Below are positions 22,743 through 35,243 of a stretch of 64,000 bases of DNA, in pieces. How positions within the stretch are numbered: position 1 is the stretch's first letter; each line of letters begins with the position of its first letter. The notes under the pieces were generated by a model, which made no database searches, was not told the DNA's origin, and saw only the letters and a program-made list of their open reading frames with translations. The stretch covers positions 44,759,935 through 44,823,934 of the forward strand of contig CM018695.1 in assembly GCA_009363875.1 (NCBI GenBank). Direction: 5' to 3'. The stretch is from Mikania micrantha (taxonomy: Eukaryota > Streptophyta > Magnoliopsida > Asterales > Asteraceae). A program made the translations under genes and the position numbers.

Positions 22743-23268
22743 TATGAGGTAGAAGTTTGGCCAGTTCGTGTGATCGAGTCGTGTACTCCTTGATGTTTGA
22801 TCCCTCCATCTTGAGGTGCCAGTACTCTTCCTCTAGTTTCTGCATCTCACTGCGAGGGCAGTACTCCTCCTGTAGTAAAGTTTTGAAACCATTCCAAGTC
22901 AAGGCATTAGCCTCACCCAATCCCAAGGTCTGAACATTCGAGTTCCACCAAGTCAAAGCTGGACCCTCCAATGTTCCCGTAGCATACTTCACCTTGTTCT
23001 CATCCGGACAATTGCACATCTCAAACACAGATTCAGCCTTCTCAATCCATCGTAGGAGTCCAATGGCTCCTTCCGATCCTTTGAAATTGTGTGGTTTACA
23101 GTCCAAAAACATCTTGAACGTGCATGCCTGTGGGTTCACTAATCCCCCAGCTAGACCGTGTGGCCCTGTGTTGTGTGTCTGAGCGTAGTTCGCGATTGCC
23201 TCCGCGACTCTGTTATTAATTAGCTCGTTGAGCTCAGCAACTGTCATGTGGATGTTCTCGTCAGCCAT
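22743..23268 (-). pseudogene. Element A gag, 5' part (capsid)
   Basis: Starts at ATG 23268 (MADENIHMTVAELNELI). It carries the retrotransposon gag core: FLDCKPHNFKG, WIEKAESVFEMCNCP, ALTWWNSNVQTLG and EEYCPRSEMQKLEEEYWHLKM, ending KLLPHM where LTR V interrupts. Gag forms the virus-like particle that holds element RNA. The start is preferred over upstream codons because the similarity to plant gypsy Gag begins here. About 240 bp of noncoding DNA separates it from ORF0 upstream. The remainder of gag is at 18370-19031. Confidence 0.88.
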
Positions 23269-23509
23269 TATCTTCCTAATTAAAAGAAGTGTTAGAGTGT
23301 TATCAAGATCCAATGTGACATGTGTAAATAATACAACAAACACAACATGTAATATATAAATCAACACAACTGTTGACAATAAATAATAGTTTTTCAATAG
23401 ATAGAAATTTGATTTGAGTACAATACTTTTGAAATCAAACATAAGTTTTCCAAACATCTAGTGTAGGAACACAACCCGTTCCTAATAAGTTTAAAAAAAA
23501 CAAGGAAAA

Positions 23510-24115
23510 TCAATCATCCTCAACAGTGGATTCAGGATCAGAATCAACAGCTAGTGCCGGTTCCTCCCCTTCCTCCTCTTCATCGTCTTCATCCTCTTCT
23601 TCATTCTCCGAGACCACTAAATCCTCCAAGGATACAAGTCTGCCTTCCATAATTTCCGCTCGGTTCCCTGAAGCTTCAAGACGAACAATCAAATGAATCA
23701 TCTCATCCCGCATATCATTGACCAGATGGGCAAGATTATCTTGTCTTTCGTTCGCATCCCAGAGTTCCCGAACGTTATACTCAATCCTATCGTTCGCCCA
23801 GTACAAGTCCTCACGCAGTTTGGCGATCTCCTCAGCATCAGTCCGTTGCCTCTTAGGCTCCGAAACATCTAATACAGGTGGTGGATGGGTAGAAGGTCCC
23901 TCAGCAGGAATCTCCTGAGTATCCTCTGCTGGCTCCTCCTCCGGATCCTCATCCGGGTCCTCCTCCGGATCCTCCTCCGGGTATGAATCATCCCTCTCAG
24001 ATGGTGGAGGAGATGGAATAGGTGGTGCTGGTGATGATGGTGGTGCTGGAACTATGGGCTCCTCATCCTCAGAATCATCAATGTAGATATACGGTGCTGA
24101 TGATGAAGATGCCAT
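23510..24115 (-). CDS. ORF0 of element A: acidic, Pro-rich protein with coiled coil
   Basis: An intact 201-codon frame between the PBS and gag. Residues 1-80 are rich in Ser, Pro, Glu and Asp, with PEEDPEEDPDEDPEE repeats. KRQR around 90 could be a small basic signal. Residues 95-170 (AEEIAKLREDLYWANDRI onward) have the heptad look of a coiled coil, and the C-terminus is again acidic. No enzymatic motif is seen. Gypsy elements normally begin with gag here; similar acidic leader ORFs occur in some Asteraceae gypsy elements as I recall, but the function is unknown. It could be a Gag assembly partner or a former N-terminal extension of Gag. The intact frame in an element with a damaged gag and pol is of note. 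Confidence 0.75.
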   Translation of the reverse strand: MASSSSAPYIYIDDSEDEEPIVPAPPSSPAPPIPSPPPSERDDSYPEEDPEEDPDEDPEEEPAEDTQEIPAEGPSTHPPPVLDVSEPKRQRTDAEEIAKLREDLYWANDRIEYNVRELWDANERQDNLAHLVNDMRDEMIHLIVRLEASGNRAEIMEGRLVSLEDLVVSENEEEDEDDEEEEGEEPALAVDSDPESTVEDD

Positions 24116-24283
24116 GCCTGTTACATAATACCATAAGTAAGTGCAGTGCCATGGAATGTGTAAGCAAGTCTATTACATAATGCCATATGTAATTTCTAAG
24201 TAATATGTGTAAGCATATGTGTCTAATGTCTAACAGTCATAGTCTAAGTCTACAAATGCAAACCTAGTTCGCTATAACCAATG

Positions 24284-24298
24284 TCTCTGATACCAATC
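24284..24298 (-). other. Primer-binding site of element A
   Basis: On the minus strand, two bases after the 5' LTR, TTGGTATCAGAGAC matches the usual TGGTATCAGAGC complement of initiator tRNA-Met except near its end. This fixes the LTR end and the element's direction. Confidence 0.85.
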
Positions 24299-27121
24299 TG
24301 TCACACCCCCAATTTTCAACTAACGGAATCATACCGTTTGGGAACGTGACAAACCAGGATCTCAGATCATTAGACATAACGAAGACCTCTATATGGATTT
24401 CAAAACATACTTTGGTCTAAAAACATAACATCAGAGTTTTCAAAGTTTGCGGAAGCGTTTTAAAACAGTAACAGTTGTAAAATGTAAATTACAATGCAAA
24501 GTTTCAAATGTTCAAATTCAAATAACTAAAATGTAAAGACATGCATGCGACTCAATCTCCTAGTCCATGCCTGCTTTCTTGTGCACCTTAGCGTCCTGAG
24601 AAAACATGTAAATCAAGTCAACACAAAGGTTGGTGCATAACACAGGTTTAAGCATTCATAATGTTTAAAACAACAGTTTGTATATCAAGTTTGCAGATAA
24701 CATAATCACACATGCATAGTCATGATAGCTAGTCATTTGTACTATTTACATAAGTGGTCGACACCGAAGCTGACGATTGCCATGCTATAGCATGTTTTTG
24801 CCATGCCACTATTGTCTAGCACAAACAATAGTAATGTGTGTTTGGTCAGTCAAACACCTGCGTAGATCCCATCTACCAAGTGAGATTTGTCAAACCTAAT
24901 AGATCTATTTCCAACTACCACGCTTTGCGCTACGGCAAACTAAACGGTTCGAAGTGTGTAAGGACTTGTAAATGCTATGTTGTCACATAATGTAAACAGC
25001 TAACTCATGCAAGTGATATGTATCTAAAAATGTTTGTTGCACATGTTTTCTCCCCCAAAACAGTTAAAATAAGAAAGCGGCCGTGTACGCACCATTGATT
25101 ATTTGCAGAATGATCAAACACTCGTAAATTCGCGTAAAAATCTTCTACGAAGAATCTGTGATTAAACAATAACCTAAAGTTATTCGGAATGTTGTTTTGT
25201 GCTTGGAATCACATACGTGTCAACACACGTATGTTAGACTCGTTAGAAACGTGCATACGAAAGTACGCGTGCCTTTGAACTCGTTTAAATAAAATCAGAT
25301 AATTGTTTATGATTTTATTTAAATAAGCGTAATCATACGCGATTACGTTTTCGGTCAAAAATATGAATTTTATTATACAAATGTGTTCGGAATTGAATTT
25401 TGGTTCTAACGCAATTCGAACGAGTCGAATCGGAGTTAGAACGGAGAAATTACGGCTAAAAACCAAGGTTTGGTTTAAATATCAAAAACATGGCAGCCCC
25501 CAGGTTCGAAACCGGGACCTCCCACACACACACAAGTTCAAACCATTTGATCTAGCCTATCTTTTGTTAACATATTCGATTCAAAATTGTTTTAAACATC
25601 ACTGGACCGGTTCCCCCTTTGTTATTCCTTAGCCGAACCAACTAGCCACAATTTGACCTCGGTTCGAATCCGATTAAGCCTAAAACCATAGGACTTCGCT
25701 TCTGGTTACTCGACCGAGTCTCTAGGTGATTTTAATTCGAAAACAAAACACTATAACCCACTTATTTGGGAGTACACAGATTCGAACTTGATTTCTAAAA
25801 CCCATCATACGATCTCATCAAATTCGTTTGCCTTAATCCTTAAACTCATCAGATTTTCATTCAACCTAGTTCCACGAATCTACCCATACCCATTAATTCA
25901 ATTTTCAAACCCGTTTGCATCAGAATCCCCAAAAACTTTTAACTCGAAAACCCTAGAACTCTATGTTCATCAATTCGTTGTTCTATAATGAAATTAGCAT
26001 AGCACTAACATTAATCGGGATCTTCTGAAATCATTCATGCTATTTAATTTGATTCTTAAACTCATTTGATCAAAAACCCCCAAAACCGATTCCATATGAA
26101 CCCTAGAATTAGACCTCATTAAATTCGTAATGACTTGCTGAAATTGACTTAAGGATTTCCTTTATCAGTGTATTCCGAATCTATCTACATAATTCAATTC
26201 GACTCTTGAGCGTGTTTGATTACAAACCCCCAAATTGGATTCTAGGATGAACCCTAGAATTCGTGCACATATAATTCAATGTTAAGGATCAAAATTAACA
26301 TGTGTTTAACCTTATTCGGCCACTTTAGGTTGTTTAGGAGTGAAGACTTACTTGTTTTGAGGTCCAATTGAACGAGTTAGTCTTGAGAGTTGATGTTCGG
26401 CCACTCCACAATCGGGTCTCCTTTCCGCGGCTTCTCAGAATGCAATTGTGATATGAAAATGATTCTAATTATGCCGACTAGTGTTTCTGTAATCCCAATT
26501 GCGAATATTATAGCCGAATTGTATGATTTTCACTTATGGGAGTGATGGTTTCGACTTATGGCTTTCATCATGATTAATTCGACTAATAATTGGGATCATA
26601 ACGTCTGATAATGGTTACTGATCATTAATTTGATGATTATAAATGATCAATTTCAGTTATTACCTAGTTTAAATGTCCAACTCGAATTCAATTGCCACTC
26701 AAGTCCGAATTTTGACTCCTAAAAGTCAAAATTGATACTTCTACTCCTTTATAAGCTAAAACCTTTTAATTTAGGTATTCAAGACTTGATTTTACTTAAT
26801 TCAAATCTATCAGATTTGATTTTGTTCAATTACATAGCATTTCGGTTTACAAAGTTGAACTAAAAATCCCGAATTGTCACTAATCGGAACAATTGAACTA
26901 TATTTGGCACGGTTAATCCTTTTGGGCCTCATAACTACAACTGGGCCTACCTTGGGCCTCATTGGGCCTACCTAGACCTCATTGGGCCTACCTTGGCCTT
27001 ATTGGGCCTACCTTGGCTCATTGGGCCTACCTTGGTCTCATTGGGCCTAACTTGGCTTTATTGGGCCTGTGATCTCGCTATTTCAGTTAACGAGGTTAAT
27101 TCGAAAAGTCGGATTGTCACA
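24299..27121 (-). repeat. 5' LTR of element A
   Basis: 2823 bp, TG...CA, next to the PBS. Possible leader intron on the minus strand: donor GTAAGTC at 26351 or GTGCGT at 25092, acceptor ending at 24596. A TATA-like CTATAATA lies near 26515. Differs from the other LTR by about 34 substitutions. Confidence 0.95.
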
Positions 27122-29400
27122 CCTTGGATGAGCTAATTGCAAGATTGTATCATCTTCTCAGTGAGCTTTTCAATCATCAAGTTAAGACAACAACCCAAGA
27201 AAGGATACGATGTCTGTCTGATTTATTACCTCCCAAGTGGGAATCTTTTCTTATGGTGCTGAAGCAGAGTAAGATGCTTGCCACTATGGATATAAATGAT
27301 TTTATTCAAAAGCTTAAGGAGCAAGACATAGAAAACAAGTGGAAAGCCCAGAGAGTATCTCAAGTTCAAGATCCTTCCATCTACTATTCTACTCCCACTG
27401 TGGACAGAACTTCTTCACATGCTCCTTTGAAGACTGCCTTTGTATCTCAGACCAAAGAGGTTCCAAATTCAAATCATGCTCATTTCAGTCAGGCTGCTGC
27501 CACTTCCACATCCCATTCAGAGGATAATCATTTTGTCATCAACTTGAAGACAGACAATTTTGATAACGTGATAGTAGAGATAGCTAAAGAGCACATGGAT
27601 CTCTTATCAACTCTTGTAAGTTCATATGATGGATTGTGTTCTGGACAAATTGGAAATCCACACTTGACCAATGAAGATTGCTCACAAATTGATCCATATG
27701 ACATGTAAAGAATTGATATTATGTGGGCTTTGGCAAGTGCAGTTAGAAGGGCAAAGGACTTTGTCAGAAGAACAGGTGTAGAGAGAAAGCCTAATGCTGA
27801 GAAAGCTTGTATTGCTGAGATCAAAAGAGAAAGCTTGTATTGCTGAGATCAAGAAAGAAGATGAAGCCGTAACTGGTGTAGAGAGCGATTCAGAAGATGA
27901 GAACTCTGAATTGACTGAGTCATCAGTTTCAGAGGATGATATCAATTCAGACTAAGAAACTCTATAACAAACTGATGTTGATTCTGAATATCAACATATC
28001 ACTCAAAAAGCCTTGATGGTTAACAATGCCTCCTCATCTGACGATAGTCAGCTATATGATGATTGTCTATCTCAAAACTCCAAATGTTTCAAATGTATTG
28101 ATCTTGAAAGTAAGGTCTTGGCATATCAAGAGCTTAATGCCGCTCTTATTAGTGATCTTAATCAATGTATTGAAGCAAATTAGATTCTAAAATCAAATAA
28201 AAAGGCTTTCAGGCAAAAATTGAATCTTTAAACAAATAGATGCATGAGATTGAGATCACTGTTCTTAACAAACAAAATGCCATAAATTCTTATTTTAATA
28301 CCATCAATGAGACTAAGAAGAAATTAGCTATTGTTGAGTGCGACTATAAGACCTTGAGTCGTACGCTCATGAGCTATGGGAGTTCTTCTTATATCATTGA
28401 ACACATGATCAGTGATGGGACTGATCTGAAAGGGAAGGGTAAAGAAGCAAAGTACAACCATTGTCCTCCACCAGTCCTAAATTGTTTTGTCAATTCACCT
28501 AATGACAAAGAAATCAAAGATTTTCAAGTCAAAACTCCCTTGGTAATTGATCCTATTGGATTATTTCAAACGATGATTCTTCATCTTCTGAAGAATCATT
28601 TGTAGAGGGAGTGGTTGAGGATTGGGTCTCTGCTTCTGAGGATAATTTGTCTTCATCATCCCATGCTACTACTTTTAAGAATCAGACATCTTGTGTCAAA
28701 AAGGTTGACCCAATCCCATCTAAGGAAAATTTATCTCCTTTGACTTCAAAATTCCACAAAGCCATAGGCTTTGTGAAGGATTCACAAAAGGGTGAAGCAA
28801 GTGGGTCCAACAAGACTGACAATCTTGTTTTCAATGGAACAAAGGGTTTGGGTTTCAAACATGACAAAACAAAACTAACTGATTTGCATAAAAAAATATT
28901 TCTAAATTTCAAAACCAACAATTTCAGACCAAAGCCAAACAGTTTTCATCAAAGGATAAAAGGGCTTGCTTTTAATGTGGTGCATTAGGGCATTTTGCTA
29001 TATCTTTCCCTCATTTAATTAAACCACACTTTGCACCACATAGAAAAACAAATCAGTCTTTTGTAAATGAGGTCAAATCAGTTCATCACTTACCTCAAGT
29101 TAAACCCAAGCACCCACCTCACATCAAGTCTCAAGATAAGGGTAAAAGGGTAATTGTCAATTAGAATTTACCCAAGATTGTTCTTGTCAAACAATCCAAA
29201 CCATCCTCTGTCTATTTGAAAAATTCTTTCAGCAAAAATACTATATGGAAGGCAAAGTCTTCTGAGACTTCATTTTCAAACAATGAAAAATCTTCACCTC
29301 TTTCAGATAAAATGAATCAGGATGGACAATGGATTGAGATGAAAATCCTAGACTTATTGGGTCAACCCAAGACTGTAAAGGCTTGGGTTCCCAATTTCAA
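27122..29400 (+). pseudogene. Copia gag, C-terminal part
   Basis: Resumes the Gag frame right after element A: LDELIARLYHLLSEL, then LPPKWESFLMVLKQSKMLATMDINDFIQKLKEQ, open to 27708. Downstream the frame is broken several times. A ~28-bp tandem duplication at 27797-27850 (GAAAGCTTGTATTGCTGAGATC) is one cause. A degraded zinc knuckle is readable near 28970 (KRACF, then GALGHFA) with its final Cys altered. The Gag is long, as in the SIRE lineage of copia elements. Fragments at 28240-28988 are low-complexity linker in two frames. Confidence 0.8.
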
Positions 29401-32400
29401 CTAATGATTTGTGAATGTGCAGGTTGCCCAAATCCTGCTCTTAAAAGCACTTGGACCATGGATAGTGGGACATCAAGGCACATGACTGGAGACATATATC
29501 TTCTTAGCAATGCCAACCCAATTAGAGGAGGATATGTAGCTTTTGCTGGAGACAAAGGAGGGTTTATTACTGGAGAAGGAATTCTTTCTAACGGTCAAGT
29601 TTGATTTGACAAAGTGAAGTATGTGAAGCAGCTGGAAAATAATCTTCTCTCTGTTTCACAAATCTGTGACAAGAAATACAGAGTTCTTTTTGATGATTCA
29701 AGTTGCCACAGTCTCAAGCAAGGTATCAATATTCCTGAAGACTAGATTTTGATGTCAGCTCCAAGAAAACAGGATTTGTATGTTCTCAACATGGCCATAG
29801 CATCAACTACCTCTTCTACAGCTTCACGTTTTATGTCTAAGGAAACAGAGAAAGATTCTATCCTTTGGCATAAGAAGATGGGCCATTTGATTCTACACAA
29901 AATGAATCACTTGGTTCACAACAATCTGGTTGAAGGAGTGAGGTTAAAGAAGTTCAAACTGTCTAATGTTTGTATCTTATGCAAAAAGGGAAAGCAAACC
30001 AAGCAGTCTCATAAACTCAAGAAGTTCCATTTAATTACTATTCCACTTGAGCTTCTCCACGTGGATCTTTTGGTCCTGTCAAGCGCAAGAGCATTGCTGG
30101 AGATCAATATCGCTTGGTCATTACTGATGAGTTCTCCAGATACTCTTCGTATGTTCAGAATAGACATCGGGACTGAATTCAAGAACCACAACATGGGACT
30201 TTCTGCAATGAACGTGGAATTATTCAACAATTTAGTGCTCCATATGTCCCTCAGATGAATGGTGTTACTGAGCGAAAGAACATAATGTTAATTGAGGCTG
30301 CTCGGACTATGCTTGCTGACTCCTCTATATCGGTTCAATTCTGGAATGAAGCAGTTGCTAATGCTTGTTATGCTCTGAACCAAGTGTTAATTGTTAAGAA
30401 ACATGGGAAAACTTGCTTTGAATTGCTCCATAACAGAAAGCCACATCTTAAGTATCTTGAACCGTTTGGTGCTCCATGCACAATGCTTAAGAAACATGAG
30501 CAAGGTAAGTTTAATTAAAAGGTGGAAGAAGGTTATTTTCTTGGGTACAACACTCCTAATAAAATAGTTTACAATAGATCAACTCATAATGTGGAGGAGT
30601 GGAACCATGTGGATGTTCAAAGATATTCTATGCCTCCACCTGGAAAGGGGCTAGATTGGATGTTTGATTATTCAGATCTATTTGACTCCTTCAATATGCC
30701 TCCTATGTACTCTGATGAAGATGTTTTTCAAATGATGTATGATGCACATAATGAACCTAATGAACCAGTGCAACCTTCATCTATTCCTGATCCTATACAG
30801 ACAAATGATCATCACTCTCAGCTAGATGCTGCAGAACCTGATGTTTACAATTTTGTACATGCTCTTGAGGATTTCAATCTTAACAATATTGATCCACAAG
30901 TTGTTTTTCCTGTTCATCCGGAGGGTAGAATTAACAACATGCATCCTCGTATGATCATCATTGGAAATTTGAATGACGGAGTAAAGACTCGAAATCAACT
31001 ATCTTCAGGAGGTCTTGCTGACATACTTGATTTTGGAGATGTAAACTTTTGTGCCCATTCATGTTTCATCTCTCAAGTTGAACCCAAAATGATTACTGAA
31101 GCATTGAAAGAAGAATCATGGGTAGACGCTATACAGGAAGAATTGCTTCAATTTAAGAAACTTGTTGTTTGGAAGTTTGTTGATAAACCCAAGGGTGCTA
31201 AAGTGATTGGCACTAGAAGGGTTCTTCGCTGCAAGCGTGATGATCATGGTATTGTGTTCAGAAACGAAGCACGTCTGGTAGTGCAAGGCTTTAGACCGAT
31301 TGAATGGATTGGCTATAATGAAGTGTTTGTACCACTTGCTCGTCTTGAAGCAATCCGAATTTTCTTAGACTATGCATCCTACAAGAAGTTCAAAGTTTAT
31401 CAAATGGATGTCAAAAGTTCAATCCTTCATGGTGTGATTAATGAAGTTGTGTATGCCAATCAACCTCTCGGTATTGAAGATCCATTACATCATGACCAAG
31501 TCTATAAGCTAGGAAAGGCCTTATATGGGTTGCACCAAGCTCCACGAGCGTGGTATGAGACACTGTCTACTCATCTTCTTAACAACAGGTTCAGAAGATG
31601 TGTCATTGACTGCACATTGTTCATTCAAGAAAAGGAGGGAGATTTGCTTTTGGTGCAAGTATCTTTGGATGAGATCATCTTTGGATCCACAAAAGATGTT
31701 CTGTGCAGAGATTTTGGAAAAGTTATGAAGGATGAGTTTGAGATGAGCTCCATGGGTGAGATAAAATTCTTTCTTGGATTACAGGTGGATCAGTTTGAGG
31801 CAGGGATTCTTATTGATTAGACCAAGTATGTTGGTGACATTCTGAGCCGCTTCAATATGTCAGATGCAAAATCTGCTGGTACCCCACTGGCTCTTAATCA
31901 TAGGATTACTCCAGTCGAAAAGGGGGAGTTAATCGATGTCACTCTGTATCGAGGAGTTATCGGATCTCTCATGTATCTCACAGCTTGTCGACCAGACATC
32001 ATGTTCGCTACTTGCTTGTGTGCTCGCTATCAATCAAAACCAAGAGTATCTCATCTCATTGTTGTGAAAAGAATTTTTTGTTATCTAAAGGGTACCTCGG
32101 ATCTAGGCTTATGGTATCCTAATGATGATGACTCTGATCTTACTGCTTACAGTGACTCGGATTATGGTGGATGCAAGCGGGATTTAAAATCAACATCAGC
32201 GGGGTGTCAATTCTTTGGAAAATGCCTGGTTACCCGGTAGTGCAAGAAGTAGACGTCGGTGTCTACTTCCACATGTGAAGATGAATACATTGCTGTTGCT
32301 AGTTGTAGCTCACAAATCATCTGGATTCAACAATAGCTCAGGGACTAAGGGTTAACATTTTCTAACACTCCTATATTTGTTGATAATACTGTTGCCATTG

Positions 32401-32625
32401 CTGTCACTAAAAATCCTGTCCAGCACACAAAAACAAAACACATCGACATTAAATATCACTTCATACGTGATTGTTTTGAAAAGAAACTAATCGATATTGT
32501 TAAAATTCTCACCGATCGCCAGAAAGCTGATCTTTACACTAAAGCTTTTGATAAACCCAGATTTCTGTATCCGTTATCGGCTAATGGTGTCATTCAAAAA
32601 GATAGTCATATCTTTAACTGAGTCA
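29401..32625 (+). pseudogene. Copia pol: protease, integrase, RT, RNase H (broken)
   Basis: Order protease-integrase-RT marks Ty1/copia. Protease: TWTMDSGTSRHMTGD near 29450. Integrase: LWHKKMGHLILHKMNHLV, then CILCKKGKQT; the catalytic core has a one-base loss near 30068 and lacks about 40 residues around 30155. A second part reads PQMNGVTERKNIML. RT is open at 30522-31820 (EAIQEELLQFKK-like stretch, ARLEAIRIFLDYA, YQMDVKSSILHG, KALYGLHQAPRAWYE), but the catalytic box is SLDEIIFGS instead of the usual YVDD, which removes an essential Asp. RNase H with TAYSDSDYGGC ends at 32240, with degraded codons to about 32625. The element cannot copy itself. Confidence 0.9.
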
Positions 32626-33063
32626 AACAAATGATCATTTTCTTAATTTTCGTTCTCCTTTTCTATATATATATATATATATTAATTTACATTTACATTT
32701 ACTTTGCTTGTTCAAAAACCCAAAACGATTTTCAGTTTTATGTTTTTAGGGGGAGAAAAAGCATTACATAGAAAAACCAAAAACATTAAAAAATTGTGAA
32801 AAATGAGAAAGTCTTAGTTGGGAAGTGATGTATTAACTAGTCATATTCTTTGAAGCAAAATTGAGTGCATAAACTGAAAGCACATGGGTGTTATGGTATC
32901 ATGTACTGATAGGCTTGCTTTACAAGTTTCGAGACAATTGGTGATTACTCAGAATTTCTGACTTGTGAGATCTAGTCTAGAAAACTGAAATAAGGGATAA
33001 ACAAATTGTAATTCAAATCATGTGTACACCTTGTATTATAGGATCTTATGAGGTTTCCAAAAA

Positions 33064-33410
33064 TTCATGATTTCAAGTCCGTATACGTGCCACACTGTTG
33101 AGTCACAGCCTAGTTGAAGCCGTCGATTCGGATAAGAATGATTGAGTCACACAAAAATAAAAATAAGTCCGATTCTGTATACGTGCCATACACTAGGTTA
33201 CAGCCTAGTTGAAGCCGTCCATTCAGATAGGATAAGCTAGCAAAATACAAAACTAAAATAAGTTCGATTCCATATATGTGCCATATACTGGGTTGCAGCC
33301 TAGTTGAAGCCATCCATTTGGATAGAACAAAATTCTCAGTCAACACAATTCTGACACGTGCCATATTACTTTGAAAAGACCTAGCTGAAGCCGTACATGA
33401 GAATGTGTTG
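33064..33410 (+). repeat. ~105-bp tandem repeat with conserved core
   Basis: Four units, each with (T/C)CCGTATACGTGCCA, a CAGCCTAGTTGAAGCC core and CATTCGGATA-like end. The core is far better kept than the spacers between units, which suggests either recent copying or a functional constraint on RNA or DNA. Confidence 0.85.
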
Positions 33411-33959
33411 AATTCGAGAAACTTATCAAAAGAAAAATGAAAAAAGATAATAAACTGGAACCTTATAGAATTTATGATCCAAGGTATTAAGTTATGATAA
33501 GATGAGTTATAAACTAGTTTTGACCCTTCCAAGTTGACTAGAATGGGTAACTCAATCAGAAAATATAGTTGATCACTGAATTGTTGAAAAACTAAGTATG
33601 GTTAGGTTTAAAATGGACAATCAAGTCAGTAGTTGCATCATAAACCAAATGTGTCAAAGGTATAATACTTAAGGATTCTCAATTGATATGTTCTGGTATA
33701 TACATTTTACTTTTCTGAAAGATTGCTCACAAAAACATGTGTTTTGGTTTTAATAGTTTAGTCGTACAGTTCCTTCTTATCGGAAAAATACAAAAAGATT
33801 TTTTTTAATTTTCATTTTAAGTGATCATTTGTTTGTTCAGATGGTTAGTCTTGTCTAAACTTCTCACCAAACCAGTTAATATCATCAAACCAGACAAAAC
33901 TTCATAACAATTGTGCTTGAGTGCTTGTCTTTGCCAAAATGTCAAAAAGAATTAAGGAC

Positions 33960-34110
33960 AGTTACTCATTCGCACGAATGACTCAATCTGGATATTCATT
34001 CGCCCGAATGAATCACATGGACGAATGGCTTATCCGCATGAACAACTATGACGAATGGCTCACCTACACGAATGAGAATTATATTTAAGTCCTTACATTC
34101 GTCCGAAGGC
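33960..34110 (+). promoter_or_regulatory. Promoter-like block before the additional ORF
   Basis: Two palindromes, TCATTCGCACGAATGA (33966) and ATTCATTCGCCCGAATGAAT (33994), two CGAATGGCT half sites and a TATA-like TATATTTAAG (34080). This is the same arrangement as in the copia LTR copies at 10965-11145 and 37750-37918. A splice-donor-like CAG|GTATG follows at 34241. Confidence 0.45.
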
Positions 34111-34351
34111 TCATTTGTTCTTACCTTCGCTCGTTAACTGTGTGTGTATCCATTCGCCTATTCAGAGTTTTCAATCATCATTTTCGTTTTAGCCGTGATT
34201 CTTCCCCATTATGATCATAAAACCTTTATTGATCATTTCAGGTATGTTTTGGATCAAGTTTCACCGGCTGTAATCCATTCAATGAACCATTTTCGATCAA
34301 GATTTTAGGGTTTTAGGTTTCGGATCTATCGCAATCAAATAAAACACAAAA

Positions 34352-35211
34352 ATGGAATGTCTGACCTTAGAGCATTTTCAAAGCACAACATCTGTGCTTA
34401 CCTCAATACATCTACCAAGAATGCAGAATATTTTGTTGACATTATCACCTTTCTTATACGATCTCGGATCTTCTCAGCAATCTCTACCACGCACGTACCT
34501 TATCTATCTCATCAGAAGTCTTTTTGGGAATCTTCAGAGATTGATTGCATATTTGAGCCAACGGTTATTAGACGGGTAGTGGGAGGTAGAGATGTCGTAG
34601 TGTCAGCTGAACATGTTAAAAGAGTATGTGGCTTTCGGGATCTGCAGGATCATCCTGAGGTTCTAGATAAGCACCTAGTTCGGGGTTGCTTTTTAAGGTG
34701 CAGGTATGATGGGGACTTAACTATGGAAGTCCTTAACAAAGCTTTCCTCAGTTCCTCCTTTAAGTATCTTTGCCATGTCCTAGTTCATTGTTTGGGATCA
34801 GGGCATGGAGGATTTGATGAACTTCGAGACACTCTTCAGTCTGCTTTTGTGGCACTCATTTGAATATTCCCTTCAACTTCTCTGAAATGGTATTCACTCA
34901 TATGAAGGAGAATATTAGTTCTAAAGGTGATAAGAAGTACCTAATGTACCCCAGGTTTCTTCATATGATTTTTGATGCTCAGCTGCCTAATCTTCCCAAT
35001 ATTAACATTGATATCATTCGGTTGGAGCATATGTCATACACTACACTCAACCGACTTAAAACTTATAGCGGAAAGGAAGACAAACCCCAAGATCGTCGCC
35101 TCTTCGGACATCTCATTAACCCTGATTATGTTGCACCTACCAGGAGGAGATGGAGGCATGTTGACTCTGACTCTGACATTGAGTATATGATTGTTCCTTA
35201 GGGAGATAGTG

Positions 35212-35243
<32 letters not shown>

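Larger units (their letters stand above)
11690..27121 (-). mobile_element. Element A: Ty3/gypsy (chromovirus-like) retrotransposon
   Basis: A full-length element of 15.4 kb in minus orientation. Both ends are TG...CA, flanked by CCTTG (11685-11689 and 27122-27126). Its 2.82-kb LTRs differ at about 34 positions plus three small indels by my reading (~1.2%), so it is young. With a commonly used plant rate of 1.3e-8 per site per year this is roughly half a million years; that date is inference. Order in its own sense: 5' LTR (24299-27121), tRNA-Met-type PBS, ORF0, gag (split by solo LTR V), pol, PPT, 3' LTR (11690-14514). Without V it would be about 11.7 kb. The coding part carries a few lesions (zinc-knuckle stop, G-run frameshift, 16-nt deletion), so it is probably not autonomous. 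Confidence 0.95.
32626..34340 (+). other. Noncoding region between copia pol and the additional ORF
   Basis: Contains a (TA)n run (32664-32682), a polypurine stretch TTTAGGGGGAGAAAAAG (32743-32760) like the PPT-type motifs that SIRE elements carry after pol, a tandem array (33064-33410) and a promoter-like block (33960-34110). No long frame is credible here; 33110-33532 on the minus strand runs through the repeats. Confidence 0.6.

Noticed and set aside
33064..33410. CRISPR-like array
   Set aside because: Only four units, spacers are themselves related, and the DNA is a plant retrotransposon; it is a tandem repeat.
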